From Hypomesus transpacificus (lineage: Eukaryota > Chordata > Actinopteri > Osmeriformes > Osmeridae), in NCBI RefSeq assembly GCF_021917145.1, contig NC_061062.1, forward strand, positions 12,346,282 to 12,410,281: 64,000 nt of DNA, given 5' to 3'. Below are positions 1-13,414 of the stretch, one piece after another. The notes under the pieces were generated by a model. The model did not search any database and had not been told where the DNA came from. It saw only the letters and a program-made list of their open reading frames with translations. The number at the start of each line of letters is the position of its first letter. The first letter of the stretch is position 1. Made by a program: the position numbers and the translations under genes.

Positions 1-240
1 TTGTTTCTCCTCTCTCCTCGCTTATCTCCCCTCCTCTCCCTTCCTCTCCCCTCCTCTCCCTTCCCCTCCTCTCCCTTCCTCTCCCCTCCTCTCTCCTCGC
101 TTATCTCCCCTCCTCTCCCTTCCTCTCCCCTCCTCTCCCTTCCCCTCCTCTCCCTTCCTCTCCCCTCCTCTCTCCTCGCTTATCTCCCCTCCTCTCCCTC
201 CCTCTCCCATCCTCTCCCTTCCCTTCCTCGCCTCTCCTCT
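1..240. repeat. Pyrimidine-rich minisatellite, 79-bp period
   Basis: The stretch is almost pure C/T on the plus strand, built from CTCCTCTCCC/TTCCTCTCC blocks. The landmark CGCTTATC recurs at about 19, 98 and 177, so there is a higher-order unit of 79 bp present about 2.5 times before the array decays near 240. The array is open at the window's left edge. Long reading frames across it in both directions are low-complexity artefacts. Confidence 0.85.
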
Positions 241-3200
241 CCATCAGAGCCTAAAGCAGTAAAATCCTGCTTAGATTCTCAGTTCTCTTAACTGGAGCCT
301 GTTATTGCCTGTTTCATGTGGCCGTTTATAGAGATTTACCCTGCTTTTGTCCCAGACGCATGAAGATAGGATTATATTGGCTGCTATCAGGGCCATCATT
401 ATTAGTTGGGTCATGGGAAGGGGAGGAGAGAAGCTGGGTGGTTGTCGTTGGTAACTGGATGTGTTTCTGATATGCAGGAAGGGTGTGTTCAAGTTGTGTT
501 ATTCCAATGATACCAACAGTACTACTTCATTTGAAAATGGCTGCCAAGCTTAGAAGCAGCTGCCTGCAGGTCCTCTTCCTGTCCCATCCATCCAAATACC
601 ACAACTACAAATGAAGCCTTTTGAAAAATCTATCCTACCATGACATTTATTCCCAATAACAGACGTAAAATATGATTTGTTCTGATTAAGCCTACTATAA
701 ACACATCCACACCATAAACAGTTGAGGTATGATTGATAATGGGTATTGATTTTCCATCCAGCTCCTTGATGGGATGTAATTTGATGTGGCCAGAGGAGGA
801 TGCGAGGTAAGAAATGCTCGGACAGGTGGACGACTTGTCGTGACACTAGAGAGAATTTAATATGCCAGAAGCATGCTAATACAGATGAAATAGGGTTCCA
901 GTCATTCTAATATTAAATGAATTATGCATCGACGGCTGATTCGTTTTCTTATGAGAGAACTGACATACATACAATATGTTAATATAATCCCCTCCAAATA
1001 CAAGTTAAAGGAGTAAAATCTTTTTCCAACCTTGTCGAATGGGGATGGGGACTGCCAGCATCCAAACTAACTCAGTTGATGATACAGATTCTAGAAGTGT
1101 GTGTGTATGTGTGTGTGTGTGTCTGTGGCAAAGTATTGGGTCTGTGCCGACAGTGGAACAGATTGTCCATGCCTGGTGGAATCATGAGAGATTTTGTGTG
1201 TGAGTGTGGCTAGTTGTTGTGGCAACAGTGGAGATTATGTGGCAGATTGAAGGCATGTGTTGTGTGTGGTTCCGTGGATTACTGAGACATGAGAGAAATT
1301 CAGCAACCAGAAGCATCAGAGACTGCACTGGAACCAGTCATAGACACACACATACACACACACATGTAAGCACACAAACACACCTACACACACACAGACA
1401 AGATAATCTATTGTTAACAAAGAATGACTTTGTCCAATTTTCAAAAACACATGTTCAAATGACTGTAGTTACCTCAAACTGCATCTGTCCTTCTACATAA
1501 ATGCATTGAAAGAATCAGTGGATTTTCATAATATTGCTGGTTTGTAGAGGGTTCAGCCACAGTACATATGTGCACTACATACAGTACTTTACACAAAGTA
1601 GAGTGAGCAATTATGTGAAATAGCTGCAATGTCAATTAGCAAACACAAACACGCACACAAACGCACACAAACACACACAGACAAACACATGCTTAGAGTG
1701 CATGCTGATGCTCTCTTAATGCTCACTTCTGGGAATACAGATGAATGAAATAGTTCTCTCAGAAAAACTATGCTGCTATGCTGTCCTCCACAGTCCTTTA
1801 CCAGTCCATTGTGTGTGTGTGTGTGTGTTCTCCCCTGTGGCTGGTCCTAATGGTGTGTCCCCAGTCTTAAATGATATAAATGGATGGTGTTGCCTCTCTG
1901 TGCTGACTTCACCTGCAGTCCGTAGGTCTCCAGAGGGACACCTGAACCGGGCTTCCCCTTATACACACACACACACCCCCCCCACACACACACACACTCA
2001 CACACACACGCACACATACATGCACACACACACACACTTTCTCTGCTCCATTGCCATTTCTGTCTACCAGATCAACTAACCCACAGGTGATAGGGACTCG
2101 GGTAATATCAAGCATTTCAGTGTGGCTCAGTGGGGGGTGGGGGGAATATGTGTTTGCATAAATTAAACTGTGAGATGAGATGAGATGAGATACCATGGAG
2201 TCTGGGAATATAGGGGAGTTGTTGTAAAACTTGGTAAGTAACTTGTCAACCTGAGCAGCAATCGTGATGTTTAAAGTATTGCTTTTATTACTAAACTCTC
2301 TTTTTAACCGTAGAATGACAACATATTTCTTTGCCATGTCATTTCACATGCTGTTTTAATTCTGCTTACACAGCATGTGTGGGTCACATCTGTATATGAT
2401 GTGTATCTCCATGTGTCTCCCTTGTCTGGAACTTTATGAACATGCCAATCTCTACCTGCAGTTTCCTCTCATCCTCATCCCTATCTTTTCGCTTCTTCTG
2501 ACCTGGCCTCTGTTCTGCTACACCCCAGCTCACCTCGCTACAGCACATCAGGAACAATCTCATTTGCCGCCCCATTAATCTCTCGAGCACAACACAATGG
2601 TCTGCCTGTGTGTGCGCGTGCATGTGTGTGCGTGCGTGTGTGTGTGTATATGGAAAAGGGGGTGTCAGCATAGGAGATGTATGGCTTGAAGCCTTTCAAT
2701 CTAGAATCAATCACTCAATCAATCAACCAACCAACCCATCACTCATTCAATTAGTCAAATTAAGCCTATTTGGACAAGTACTTAATTAACACATCAAACA
2801 GTCGCACTTGTATTTTTAAAACACCTATGACATTTAGCATTTGTCTTCCCTTCATAATTAAAGTGACATGTCACTTATGCCAATTAAAAACTGCACTGCG
2901 AGAAACAATGAGACGCACTGTGCTGTATTATTACACACAAGGAGTCACATGTCCAGACTGGAGGTGACTTGACTGGTGCCCCAACACCACCGCCAGTGTT
3001 CTTGCTCACAGTGAGGCACTACAGAGCCTAAAGGCTGCTGCCAAGAAGGACCTTCCGGTGTGATCGTCCGTCTCAAGCCAAAGGTGCTCCGCTTCACCCC
3101 CACCATGTTGAGGAGGGGGTGAGAGGCAGTGTCCATACTGGTGTAGCCCCGCTACACTGGCCAGCCGGTTTGGAGAGCATCCTTGTTTCTGTCACTTCCT

Positions 3201-4561
3201 CCAGGGTGCCAAGGTTAGTCCTGAGAATTGAGTCTGCTTTCCTGTCCCGGATACTTGTAGAACCCCACTGACTCCACCTCCCTCCCCTGGATGAGAGCTG
3301 TGGTCCAGGGGGCCTTGGTCCTCTGGAACATCACAACCGTCTCCTGGGAGGGAACAGCTCTCACTGCTGAGAAACTCTGCCAATGCATGCCTACCTTTTT
3401 CTACTTCCCACATACACTCATGTGGACACCCATTCTGTCGCACACGCACCTGCATGCATTGAGTTCAATGATCACTTTAATGTAAAGACAGACAGACACT
3501 CAAACATCACAAACAACAAACAACAGCATATCCACTTGCACAGACACGCACGTATACACACACAAATACACAAAACACACACACAGCCACACTGTGGCAG
3601 TAGTGGCACATTAGCGATGGCTGCTAATGAAGTGTGTTGACACGACTGTAATGATGTATCCTCATCTGTATCTTACCGACCGACACACCCAGGTTGGTGT
3701 CAACACACACACAAACACAACTGGCAGGGATGACAGGGTGCCAGTCAGTGCAGCATGCAGATGTTGACAGCCCATTGGCTGAGGCCTGAGCTGGTGTGTG
3801 ATGTGTGATGAGTCTAATGGGAGACTCATGATGTATGCACTGCACATGCCCAGAATACTTGGCCATGAAACGAAATGATAATTACACCGGGGAGGATCTT
3901 TTGTCTCTTCATTTTCTCTCATCTCCACCGCTCTGCCTTCCTGCTCTCAGGTGGCAAGCTTTACACACACATGCACACACACGCTCCCCAAGACGCACAC
4001 AGACTCACGTGCAAATAGGCAAGCAGATATACAGTACATGCATCCGCGCACAGCCCTCTCCTTCTGTAGCCCTTGGTGGGTGCCAAGCCAGGTGACTGTC
4101 GCATTCATCTGGACATCTGAACAGGGGCTGGGAGAGGAGAGACAAGAGACCACAACGTATCAATGAGGTGGAAATGTTATTTAAACAGCTCTTCAGACTC
4201 CAGAAGGGTGGGCACTCCCTGAACTCAGGCTGTTGTGTTGTGCTTTTGTTGTCTAGGATGAGGTGAGTCCTTGATATCATTAACATTTATTGAACTCCGT
4301 CCACAACATTCCGGATGGTCTTGACTGATTCTTTCCTTTGTCTGAGAAGGTTCCGACCGAAGAATGCTGGTGAAGGGGACCGGGGCATGTCGAGTCACCT
4401 TGAGTGTCCCACAAAGGCACAAAAAGGAAGAGAGAGAGCAGAGAAAGGAGGAGAGGAGCGATAAGAGACGGAGTTAGCAGAAAGGCAGGCAGGGCACCGA
4501 GGTGCTTCATCATTGTCTGGAGTCTTTAATGAGCAGGAATTACACCAGCTGAGAGGAAGGC

Positions 4562-4790
4562 TGTCACACCTGACACACACACACCTAACACACTCACACC
4601 CTTAAATGCTCACTCACACACACACACACACCCTTAAACACTGACACACACACACTCTAACACTGACACATACACATGCACTCTCACATACACAGATTCA
4701 TACACACACACACCAAAACACTCACCCATACACACACATTCCCACCCTCACACGCTGACACACACACACATACATACTCATACATACACA
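4562..4790. repeat. CA-rich interrupted microsatellite
   Basis: Repeated CACACA blocks are separated by short unique words such as CCTTAAA and CACTGACA. It is a diffuse CA microsatellite. The His/Thr-rich frame across it is a translation of the repeat, not a gene. Confidence 0.8.
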
Positions 4791-4883
4791 GTTACAATTC
4801 ACATGGATCACTGACACTCAAATGTTCACACACATATGCACGCTTTAGTGTGCATGCCTACCGCATTTCTCTATCGTGATAGG

Positions 4884-4953
4884 GAAAGAAAGAAAGAAAG
4901 AAAGAAAGGAAGAAAGGAAGAAAGGAAGAAAGGAAGAAAGGAAGAAAGGAAGA
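4884..4953. repeat. AAAG / AAGG tetranucleotide microsatellite
   Basis: A run of GAAA units grades into GGAAGAAA units over about 70 bp. It is a compound purine microsatellite. Confidence 0.9.
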
Positions 4954-6069
4954 AATAAAAAGAAGAGAGAGTCTGAGAAAGCAGGCAGAGCAAGATGGAG
5001 AGTGAGCGAAATGAACAGAGGAAGAGGACAGGACAGCAGTGGAGGTAAATAAAGCAAATGTGAATTCCGACCAGGTCTAGCTGTGCCTGTAGCAGAACTA
5101 TTTTTCATTTACTGTCGATCAGGGTGGGAAATGACAGCCGGTGGTGTGGTCCAATCCGGGGGCCTGTCAGAGGGTTGGTGGGTGTGAGGGAGGTTGCAAA
5201 ATCTGGCCCTTTACGAATTGTCCGCTATCCAACCACTTACTATGACAGATAGAGGGAACCTTCCACCTTTCTATTCAGCTGTCACCAATCCTGTCAAAAA
5301 GGCAATATTGCTGCTTTGGAGATGTTGCATAAGGCCTTTTTCTAGCCATTTTAAATCTCTGACCAGGGATCAGCTGGTCCTCCTGGTATTTTAGGCACAA
5401 ACATTCAAGGGAGGTATAAAACCGATCTAAGATCAGCTTCAGATCCATCTCTTTCAATGAGAAGCATCCTTGGGAACATTGGTGTACACTGGAGTGTAGC
5501 AGCACTGTTAACAGACCACAGATCTTCCTTTGTTTTCCCTCTGCTGAGATCTTCTCTGCACGAAACCATGAAAACAGATTGTGTGGATGGAAATACAGTA
5601 AAGGCAAAGCAACACAGAGAGTAAACATGGATCAGACAACAAAGCATGTGGTTCTGATGGAGCTGCTGTGCGACTGCCTGTCACTCTGCTTTCATGGCTC
5701 TGTCCTTGACATGGAGTGCCCCCTAGAGGAACAGGCTGGCCTTGTGGCCGTGTGGGAGTGTTTGGTGAATCCACCGCAGGCTTAGCCAGCGGTTGTCAGG
5801 CAGGGCTGTCGTCTGCCGTGCTGGAGGAAGACTCAGTGACTTCTCTCCTGGTAATCTGGATTAAAGCCCTCAGAGACCGAATTAAACACGGCCGTCCAAG
5901 CTCACACAGGCCCACGGAGAGCATGGGCATGTGCGTGTGTTAGGGTGTGTGTGTGTCTGCAACTAGGATTCTGAATGTGCTTCCTGTTCATCTACATACA
6001 ACAGTGTGTGTGTGTGACAAAGGGGTGGGGCTGTGCACCCAGCATCTGCGCTGTGTGTGTGTGTGTGTG

Positions 6070-7403
6070 CAGTGGCGTAACTATAGGGAGTGCAAGGAGT
6101 GCAGCTGCACTAGGGCCCGTGGCGAAAGGGGGCCCGTCCTCGATCTCACCGTAAAAGTGAGACAACCTGACCGGGCCCCTTAAGGCAATCTGACCGGGCC
6201 CCTTGCACCGCTGTAAAACCGCAAGTTGGAGATCACATATGATCCATTTTTATCAATTCGCAAACATTTCTCCATTATGGTGTCAGTTATTCAGAATTAT
6301 GAGCTATCACCTGCCCAATAAACATTTTAAAAACAGTCAGTGTTAACAACAGCAAATAATTAATTTTTCCTCATTTGCCTTTTGCTGAATGAAACAAATG
6401 CCGTTTTTATTAAGTTATATTGCCCTCGAAAAATAGCAAGGATGTCTGGGTAATATTGTTGTCAAAGATTCCCGCCCACCCCCACATGATTGTTCCCATC
6501 CAGTTGTTGGAATACCACAGACAGTTGTTGTTGGGATACTACAGTTGTGTTGCATTAGCGTTTTGAAGCGAATTAGGCTACCCCATGCCATGCCCTTTAA
6601 CATAAAAGTGGCTCCAGAAAGCGGCAGGAACGAAAAGAGCAAGATGTAAGGGTGGCAAAGCTGTCAAAACTATCCTCCTTTGGATTTGTGGCGAAGCTGT
6701 TGAAGAGGACGCTACGTCTGACCCGGCAACATCAATGAGTGTGAAACTCAGCCACCAGGGTAGGCTAATAATTACATAACGTTTACTGTCTGGTGTATGC
6801 AGTTGACATGGCTATTAAACGTCATAAAAATGCACATATAGGCCTAGGCTACCAGGCAGCGGCCAGGTTAGATATAGTACAGTAAACTATGTGCAGGATG
6901 TAGTCGGAAAATAGCTAACCTAAAGCTAGATAGACTAAATGTAAACTAGCATATCTAACGAACATAAAATCAAATATTCACCATCGAAGTGACTGTTTTT
7001 TTTTTACTAGTACCCAGATAGCACACATGACAGATCGAAACGTCATTCATAACGTCGGATAAGCCTCGGTAAATGATCAGATTTTCTTCTCATCTCTGTG
7101 CTCTATTTCAAACGTCGCAGATACGTCGGCTCATGACTGACTGTTCCATTATGCTCATTCCTTGTTGTAGCAAGCATAATCTAGAGCCAGAGACTCGCGA
7201 GTCAGAACCGTTCACTTTTTAAACCGTCATCTATCTTCACATAGAAGGAGGAGTCGTTACCCTTAATTGTACATCATGAGTAGCCTAAATTTCCTTGCGC
7301 ATCGCTAAGATGAAAACTCAATAATTTCGTCTGACGATAGGTCGGTAAGGGGCCCGTTGGTGAGATCTGCACTCGGGCCCGCCAAGTCCTTGTTACGCCG
7401 CTG
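6070..7403. mobile_element. Probable non-autonomous hAT-like DNA transposon
   Basis: The left end reads CAGTGGCGTAAC and the right end GTTACGCCGCTG, whose reverse complement CAGCGGCGTAAC matches the left at 11 of 12 positions. Further in, both ends carry GGGCCCG and GAGTGCAG words. A CAG(T/G)GGCG terminus is typical of hAT-superfamily elements. Both sides are flanked by TGTGTGTG, which would fit an 8-bp target duplication, but the element sits inside a GT microsatellite so the duplication proves nothing. The 1,334-bp interior has no transposase frame, so it would be non-autonomous. Family assignment is inference from the termini. Confidence 0.6.
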
Positions 7404-7552
7404 TGTGTGTGTGTGTGTGTGTGTGGGGGGCAGTGCCAGCTTGCCCACTCGCCGGGGTATTGGGTTTGATTGGATTGCAGCTGGGGATTTATGTATTTAA
7501 ACTGAGATTACCAATGCGATCCTGCGTTTGAGAGGTAAATACATAGGAGGGA

Positions 7553-7775
7553 GCGAGCAGCAAGGAGAGAGAGACAGAGGGAGACACAGAGAGAGAGAGC
7601 CAGAGAGAGAGACAGAGAGAGACAGAGAGAGACAGAGAGAGAGCCAGAGAGAGAGACAGAGAGAGACAGAGAGAGACAAAGAGAGAGCCAGAGAGAGAGA
7701 CAGAGAGAGAGAGTCAGAGAGAGAGACAGAGAGAGCCAGAGAGAGAGACTGAGAGAGAGACTGAGAGATTGAGAG
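7553..7775. repeat. GA-rich microsatellite with CAGAGAGA units
   Basis: GAGAGA tracts are interrupted at regular intervals by CAGAGA and CCAGAGAG. Reading frames in both directions are Arg-Glu or Ser-Leu runs produced by the repeat. Confidence 0.9.
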
Positions 7776-9234
7776 AGCCGTGCCACTGAGCTGACCTTGT
7801 GTGTGTGAGTGTGTATGTGTGTCAAACCACACTTCCCCCAATTGTAATCTGGCTGAGCTTCATCTCCCATCCTTAACCAGAGAGTCTGTATTCACAAGGG
7901 AGCACTTTATGATGTATCGTGGGCCAAAACTGGATGAAATACCCCAGTTAACGCCTAAATAAGAGAACTAGGTGGAAAACCACAGGTTGGACAAACCTTG
8001 TCTTGACATTTGGTCTCTCAGCACAAACACAGGGAACAGTACGAAGGGGCGATCATGTGACTGAGATAATCGTGCATCAGAGGTCATAACGAGAACATTA
8101 CATATTTGAGTAAAGAGACAATTAGCATACGTATACAAACATTCCATTGAAGGATCCTGAGTGGGTCATGCTGATATTAGATAAGTGAGATATAGCTGAC
8201 GAAGACCAGACTTTGAATGGCTAGTACAAAAATGCCCAGATTTCTGGGAAGGAGGCAAACTGACATACACTGTTTAGATCGATAACTTAAAGTTATCCAC
8301 ACATGCTAGGGTTCAATGTGACAAATTATGGGATGTCCTGTGGGGTATAATTGTTTGCTGAAAATGAGATTAAGTTAGGCTCTCTCTGGTGCTTGAGGAG
8401 ACCTAACTGAATGTATCCACTGTCTTGATCAATAAACTACCTTTGCCTCTTCCGCGCTTTATTGCAACCTGTTCCACTAGAAAGCTAGCCACCACAGATG
8501 CTATATTAATGGGCGCTGCATGTGTTGATCTGTGTACATACTGTATGTGATTTCCAGTCAAGATGTTGGTACAGTAGTGAAGTCATTTGTAGACGTTACT
8601 ACTTTGCTATTCATTCCTTTCACCACATTTCTTTCACCCCTCTCCTCCTCTCTTCTCCTCACTTTTGGGGTGCTCCATTGATTAGCTGTCAGCAGCAAGG
8701 AAGTGTAAGACCATTAGGCCAGGCCCAGACGTGTGTGTCCATGTAGGTGGGTGTGATGTGGAACATGCATTTATATCAACCAGAGGGACCTCAGCAGGCA
8801 GGGCTTAAAGGGGTCTTAGAGCTGTGAGATGGTTGTAGGTGCTTGCGTGGCTTTCGACGAACAGATGAGACTGAGAAGGATTACCAAAGCAGCGGTAAAC
8901 TGGAGCCTAGGGATGGTGACTGGTGAACCAGGACGTGTTTGACACCTCGCACAGAAAGGATAGGGGGAGGAGGTCTCTCTCTCGCTCCCCCTCCGGCCTG
9001 CGGTCATCCAGTCGTCAATACTACAGATGCAGTCACGGTGACAGGTTTCTGTTGAGACCAAACCGAGCGAGGACTCAACACCTCTCCCCTTCTCGGGTGT
9101 CCTTTCTTCCTTTCTTATCTGATCGTTCTCTCTTTCTCCGTCGCTTCATCTCTCCATCTCTCATTTTCTCTCTTTATCGCTCTCCCTCATGTCTTTTCTT
9201 TCCTCTCTCTTTTCTGCGTCCACCTCCATCCATC

Positions 9235-9235
9235 C

Positions 9236-9271
<36 letters not shown>

Positions 9272-9350
9272 TTCACTCTGTCTCTCTCTCCCCTCTCTCT
9301 CTCTTTCTCTCTCTCTGTCTCTCTCTCTCTATCTCTTTCTTTTTCTTTCT
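9235..9350. repeat. CT microsatellite
   Basis: A dense CTCTCT run with occasional TTT and GT interruptions. The Ser-Leu-rich frames over it are artefacts. Confidence 0.85.
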
Positions 9351-10515
9351 CTGTCCTTCCATCTTTTGATCTTCACATCCTCCTCTGTCTGTGGACAGGG
9401 CTGATCGATGCTATTCCAGGTAAGCAGTGAGAGGCGGCTGGCTGTTCAGCTTCAGGCCAGCAGATTAGCCACACAGGCTTTCCTCTCAAACACATTCTCC
9501 CCTTCAATCCTTCCTTTCACTACCCACTACTTCACGGGAACACACACACACACCGACACACACACTGACACACGCACACACACCGTATGACACACACACA
9601 CACACAAATCATGACAGACAAAAACATGACACATTTACATCTCCCCCTTTTCTTTGTGTCTGCTTCAAGCCTGGCCTGTTCCAGGGTGAGTCAGAGGAGG
9701 CCAGCTTCACCAGGAAGAGACCCCAGAAAGGTGTCACTGTGCATGAGGGGACTTTCAGTCTCCTCCAGCCTCCTGGAGGTGGCGGTAAAAATAGATGTTA
9801 GAGACTGGCTGGCGGGTAGCCCTGTCACAGAGGAAGGGTGCAGGGGACGAAGAAAGTGAGAGGCAGATATCGAGAAAAAGAGAAAGAGAGGAAGACAAAT
9901 TGAGAGAAAGAAGGCTTTGAGAGTGGGGAAAGGGAGAGAGACACAGAGAGAGAGGGAGAGAGAGAGGAGGAGAGCGATCGAGGCAGTGACTGAATGCTCC
10001 GGGAGCATTGCTCCACAGAAAGATCATACCTCGTTTCTCAGATGAAGGGAAAAGGCATAAGGGAAGGAGGAGGAGAATGTCAATCGAAGAATTAACACTG
10101 TTTTACTTGTATTGTTCCCAGCTGCTCTTCTCACATTGTTTCTCACAGCGAGATTTGTGAGTCAGTGAGGTTTGTACGAAAGGACAGACGATGTTTGTGT
10201 GTGTGCATGCGTGTCTGGTGCATGAGTATGTTTGTGTGTGTGGATGTGTGTGTTTGTGTGTGGGTGCCCAGCTTCAGTGTGTGTGTGAGTGCATGTTGTG
10301 TCTTCAGACTTTCGTAAGGATGTATTGCAGTGTAACCTTTCCTTGGCCCCCAGAAGTCCTTAAGCCTGTCCTTTGAATGTGTCCTCATCACCATTAAACA
10401 CATGAAGTGGAACCCTGCGGGGCACTCTGACAAAAACATTCTACACACACATGCACATCCACGCCCACACACACACCACACATACACACTGACACAGAGT
10501 AAGTGAAAAAGTGAA

Positions 10516-10528
10516 AGAGAGGGGGAGA

Positions 10529-10583
<55 letters not shown>

Positions 10584-10588
10584 GGGAG
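10516..10588. repeat. GA microsatellite ending in a 14-G run
   Basis: GAGAGA repeats end in an uninterrupted run of 14 G at 10573-10586. Length is likely polymorphic and also prone to assembly error. Confidence 0.85.
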
Positions 10589-11020
10589 ACAGGGAGTCAG
10601 ACAAGGAGCTATGGGGACATTTGCAGGATACATGAGGCAGTTATGAACCTATTTTCTTTTTTTTATTGAGAGGCGACCAAGTGTCACTAATGGTGTAGAG
10701 GGGGCTGGTAAACACATTTCTGGGATGGCATGGAGTCTTCAGGAAAACAAATTAAAGTCTCTCCTGGCACTCTTTTACTCGCACTCTCTCTCCATCCATC
10801 TCTTTCGTTCTCTCTCCCCTTTCTTTCCCCTCTACTCGTCCGAGACAGGAAAACAGGACCATATGTGAAGGCAGGCTTGTGAGTCGTCAGTCCAGATCTG
10901 CTCCTGATGTCTCCCTGCTGCCCAGATCCACCACGAATGGGGCTCCACACCCAGGAGATGTTGAGTTATGCAGTAGGGAGGCTGTCTCCACACCCCTGGG
11001 GCCTTATATGAAGACTGATT

Positions 11021-11150
11021 GGCTGGCTGGCTTGTTGGCTGGCTGGACGGCTGGTTATTTGGCTTGCTGACTGGCTGGCTGGATGGCTGGTTAGTTGGCT
11101 TGCTGAATGGCTGACTGAGTGACTGACTAGCTGGCTGGGCAGCTGCTTAG
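11021..11150. repeat. Degenerate CTGG tetranucleotide array
   Basis: Tandem TGGC words are heavily mutated (GGCTGGCT, GACTGGCT, GGTTAGTT). A similar degenerate array lies at about 40963-41050. Confidence 0.75.
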
Positions 11151-11776
11151 TTGGCCCAGATCATTCACATTCATCACAACTCTTGTGAAAGTTCATGGAA
11201 TTGTTTTCTCACTCTGACCTTCCTGGTTGGTGTGTGCGCGCGTGTTCATGTGTGTGTGTGTGGCTGCACTGTTTCCCTTCAGTGTTAAAGTGCTGTGAAC
11301 ACACTATGCTAAAACTCTCTCATCTCCATTACCCACTGTAAGTCTCACCGTCCCACCATCTCTCTATCCCTCCCTCCCTCCGTCCGTCCCTCCCGTCCTC
11401 ATGGCACTCCAGATGCATGGCGTTAACAGGGGGACTGCTGGGAGTGTGTGCTTAACAGTGAACAGCTTGTGGCACAAGGGGGGAGGGTGAGAGGGGTGTT
11501 GATCCGTGTGTGGAGGTGACATCTCAAGTGCAGCACGCGCATCACAGAGGATGATGCCCATGTGTGAGGGCTTCTACGGGTGGCTGGAACCTAACTGCTG
11601 CCAGGGGCAACGCTGTTTGGACCCACCACTGGGCACCAATAGATGGTGGATTGTTAGAGGTGTGTGTGTGTGTGTGTGTGTGTGTGTCACTAATGTGCAT
11701 TAATTCCAGGAAGAACCAGCAGTAACAGACCAGAACACTCCCATCTGCCACTTCTTTCTTCTTCTTCTCCTGCAGC

Positions 11777-11779
<3 letters not shown>

Positions 11780-11838
<59 letters not shown>
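11780..11838. repeat. CT microsatellite
   Basis: About 29 nearly uninterrupted CT units with one GT interruption near the right end, 90 bp downstream of a GT tract (11660-11688). Confidence 0.9.
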
Positions 11839-11879
11839 TATTTCTCTATCTCTCCTCTCTCCATTCACTCACTTTTTGG

Positions 11880-12332
11880 ATTATCTTACACTATACACGT
11901 TTTCACAAAACCGTAGTAACAGTAACTACTTATATCTCTGTTCCTCACTGACCAGAGCAGTCACTCAGTGCAGTCTTTGTTACCAGGCTCTGTTGTCCTT
12001 GTCTATTCTTAAAGCTAGAACAGAGGTGAAAACATATTTCTCCCATTGTGCCCCTTCACCATGGAGGATGCTCCACAAGAATTAAATAGACTTTAGTGTC
12101 ATTACTTGATTTTAAGTCTCTGAGTGATAAGTATATGAGAACTGCATTAGTTTGCAATTGCTTCTTATTTTAACAAAAAATAATAATAATGTTTCCCTGA
12201 CTTGCAACACTTTGTTTTTTGCATGCATTCAGCATTTGAAATGTATTTGCTGCCTTGCCAGGTCGCCCTTGAAAAATCTTTTTTTCAATGGGTCTTGGTA
12301 TCTGGTCAAATAAAGGTTAAATCAATATAACA
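11880..12332 (+). mobile_element. Non-LTR retrotransposon (LINE) 3' remnant
   Basis: The end of this stretch, from about 12255, reads CTGCCTTGCCAGGTCGCC, then CTTGAAAA, then CAATGGGTCTTGG, then GGTCAAATAAAGGTTAAA. This order of words is what I recognise as the widespread 3' tail of teleost LINEs. Upstream, a short frame (11876-12085) encodes a piece resembling the C-terminal tail of a LINE ORF2 (LKARTEVKTYF-like). The copy is 5'-truncated, frame-broken and not functional. The exact LINE clade is not assigned. Confidence 0.5.
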
Positions 12333-13383
12333 CCTTTCCTCTGTTTGACTTCTTTGTTTCCTGCTCTTCTAGTTTTGTGTTTCACCACCTGTTAGTCTTG
12401 ATACCTCTCAATAAAGAGGCCTGCCTGACTGCCACCCCCATCATACACATAGAGAGAGAGAGAAAGAGACAGAGAAAGAGACAGAGAAAGAGAGTGAGTT
12501 TAGTCAAGACTATATCTCTCTGTTTCCGCTCTTATTCTACTCTATTCTCTCCCTCTCCCTCTCACTTTATCTCTCCCTCCCTCTCTCACTTTCTCTCTCC
12601 CTATCCCTCTCTCTTTCTCTCTACTTCTGTAGTCCTGTTGCAGGGAATTCTAATACAAAATATAATAAACCTTATCACCACAGCTATTGAAACTGGGAGA
12701 TAAGGAATTCATTAGGAGGCAGCTGGATAATGACAAGCGAGGGATGAGAATCATAAAAAAGAGACAAAAGAATGGAGGGACAAGTGAGAGGGAGGTGGGA
12801 GGGTACAAGGATTGGTGGGGTGGAAATGTTCCAGAAGATGAGTGTTGCATGCTCAGGCAGTTGTCATGTGACCTCTGTGAGTCAGAAGATCAAATGAGAG
12901 AACCATTTCTGTCGTGACAAATCTCCTTCTTTGTCTCTGTCTCTCTCTCTTTCCTTCTCTCTTTCTGTCCTTCTCTTTACATTCTCTTTGCCGACCATCT
13001 ATGAACGTCTTCAAATATCAGTATTGTAAATTGTTTAAGAAAAGAAGCTTGCCTTTGTAACATGTCAAGCACACGCCATTACTCAGGCTCAGCTGCAGTG
13101 CATGAGCACCCCCCCCCCCCCCAGCCCTGCCAGCTGCTGCCATTTTCCCCCGCTCCCCCTCTCTCTCCCCCATCCTGGATTACCCTGACGCTGTATTTAC
13201 ATGGTGTAAATCCACGCTGGAGCTTCTGATACAGGCCATCTGTAATCTGAAGGTTCCATTCTGAGCGCTGGTCCGTAGTTTGGTGGTGCTCAGCGCAGGG
13301 ACAGTATCAACCTCCCTGACATCTGTTCACCCAGCTCGCATCGATGCCAGAACAGCAAGGGATGATGGGTCCTCGTCGCCATT

Positions 13384-13414
<31 letters not shown>

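Larger units (their letters stand above)
241..6069. other. Intergenic region, no gene seen
   Basis: I find no exon, RNA gene or recognisable protein here. It is ordinary AT-balanced sequence broken by microsatellites: GT tracts near 1100-1125, 1818-1830 and 5940-6069, CA tracts near 1345-1400, 1640-1690, 1965-2037 and 3540-3590, and a CA-rich block at 4562-4790. Reading frames are short and mostly encode Thr-His or Cys-Val dipeptide runs from CA/GT repeats. A segment at about 2940-3400 looks less repetitive but has no open frame or splice structure that I can defend. Confidence 0.6.

Noticed and set aside
2940..3400. Segment with coding-like composition and a minus-strand frame of 87 aa
   Set aside because: No domain recognised, no splice-consistent neighbours, and the frame ends in CA-repeat sequence. 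It may be an old retroelement piece, but I cannot show it.
7880..8520. Possible solo LTR (TCAATAAACTACCTTTGCCTC followed by a U5-like stretch)
   Set aside because: The AATAAA context looks LTR-like, but I could not identify TG...CA ends, a target duplication, a primer-binding site or a partner LTR.
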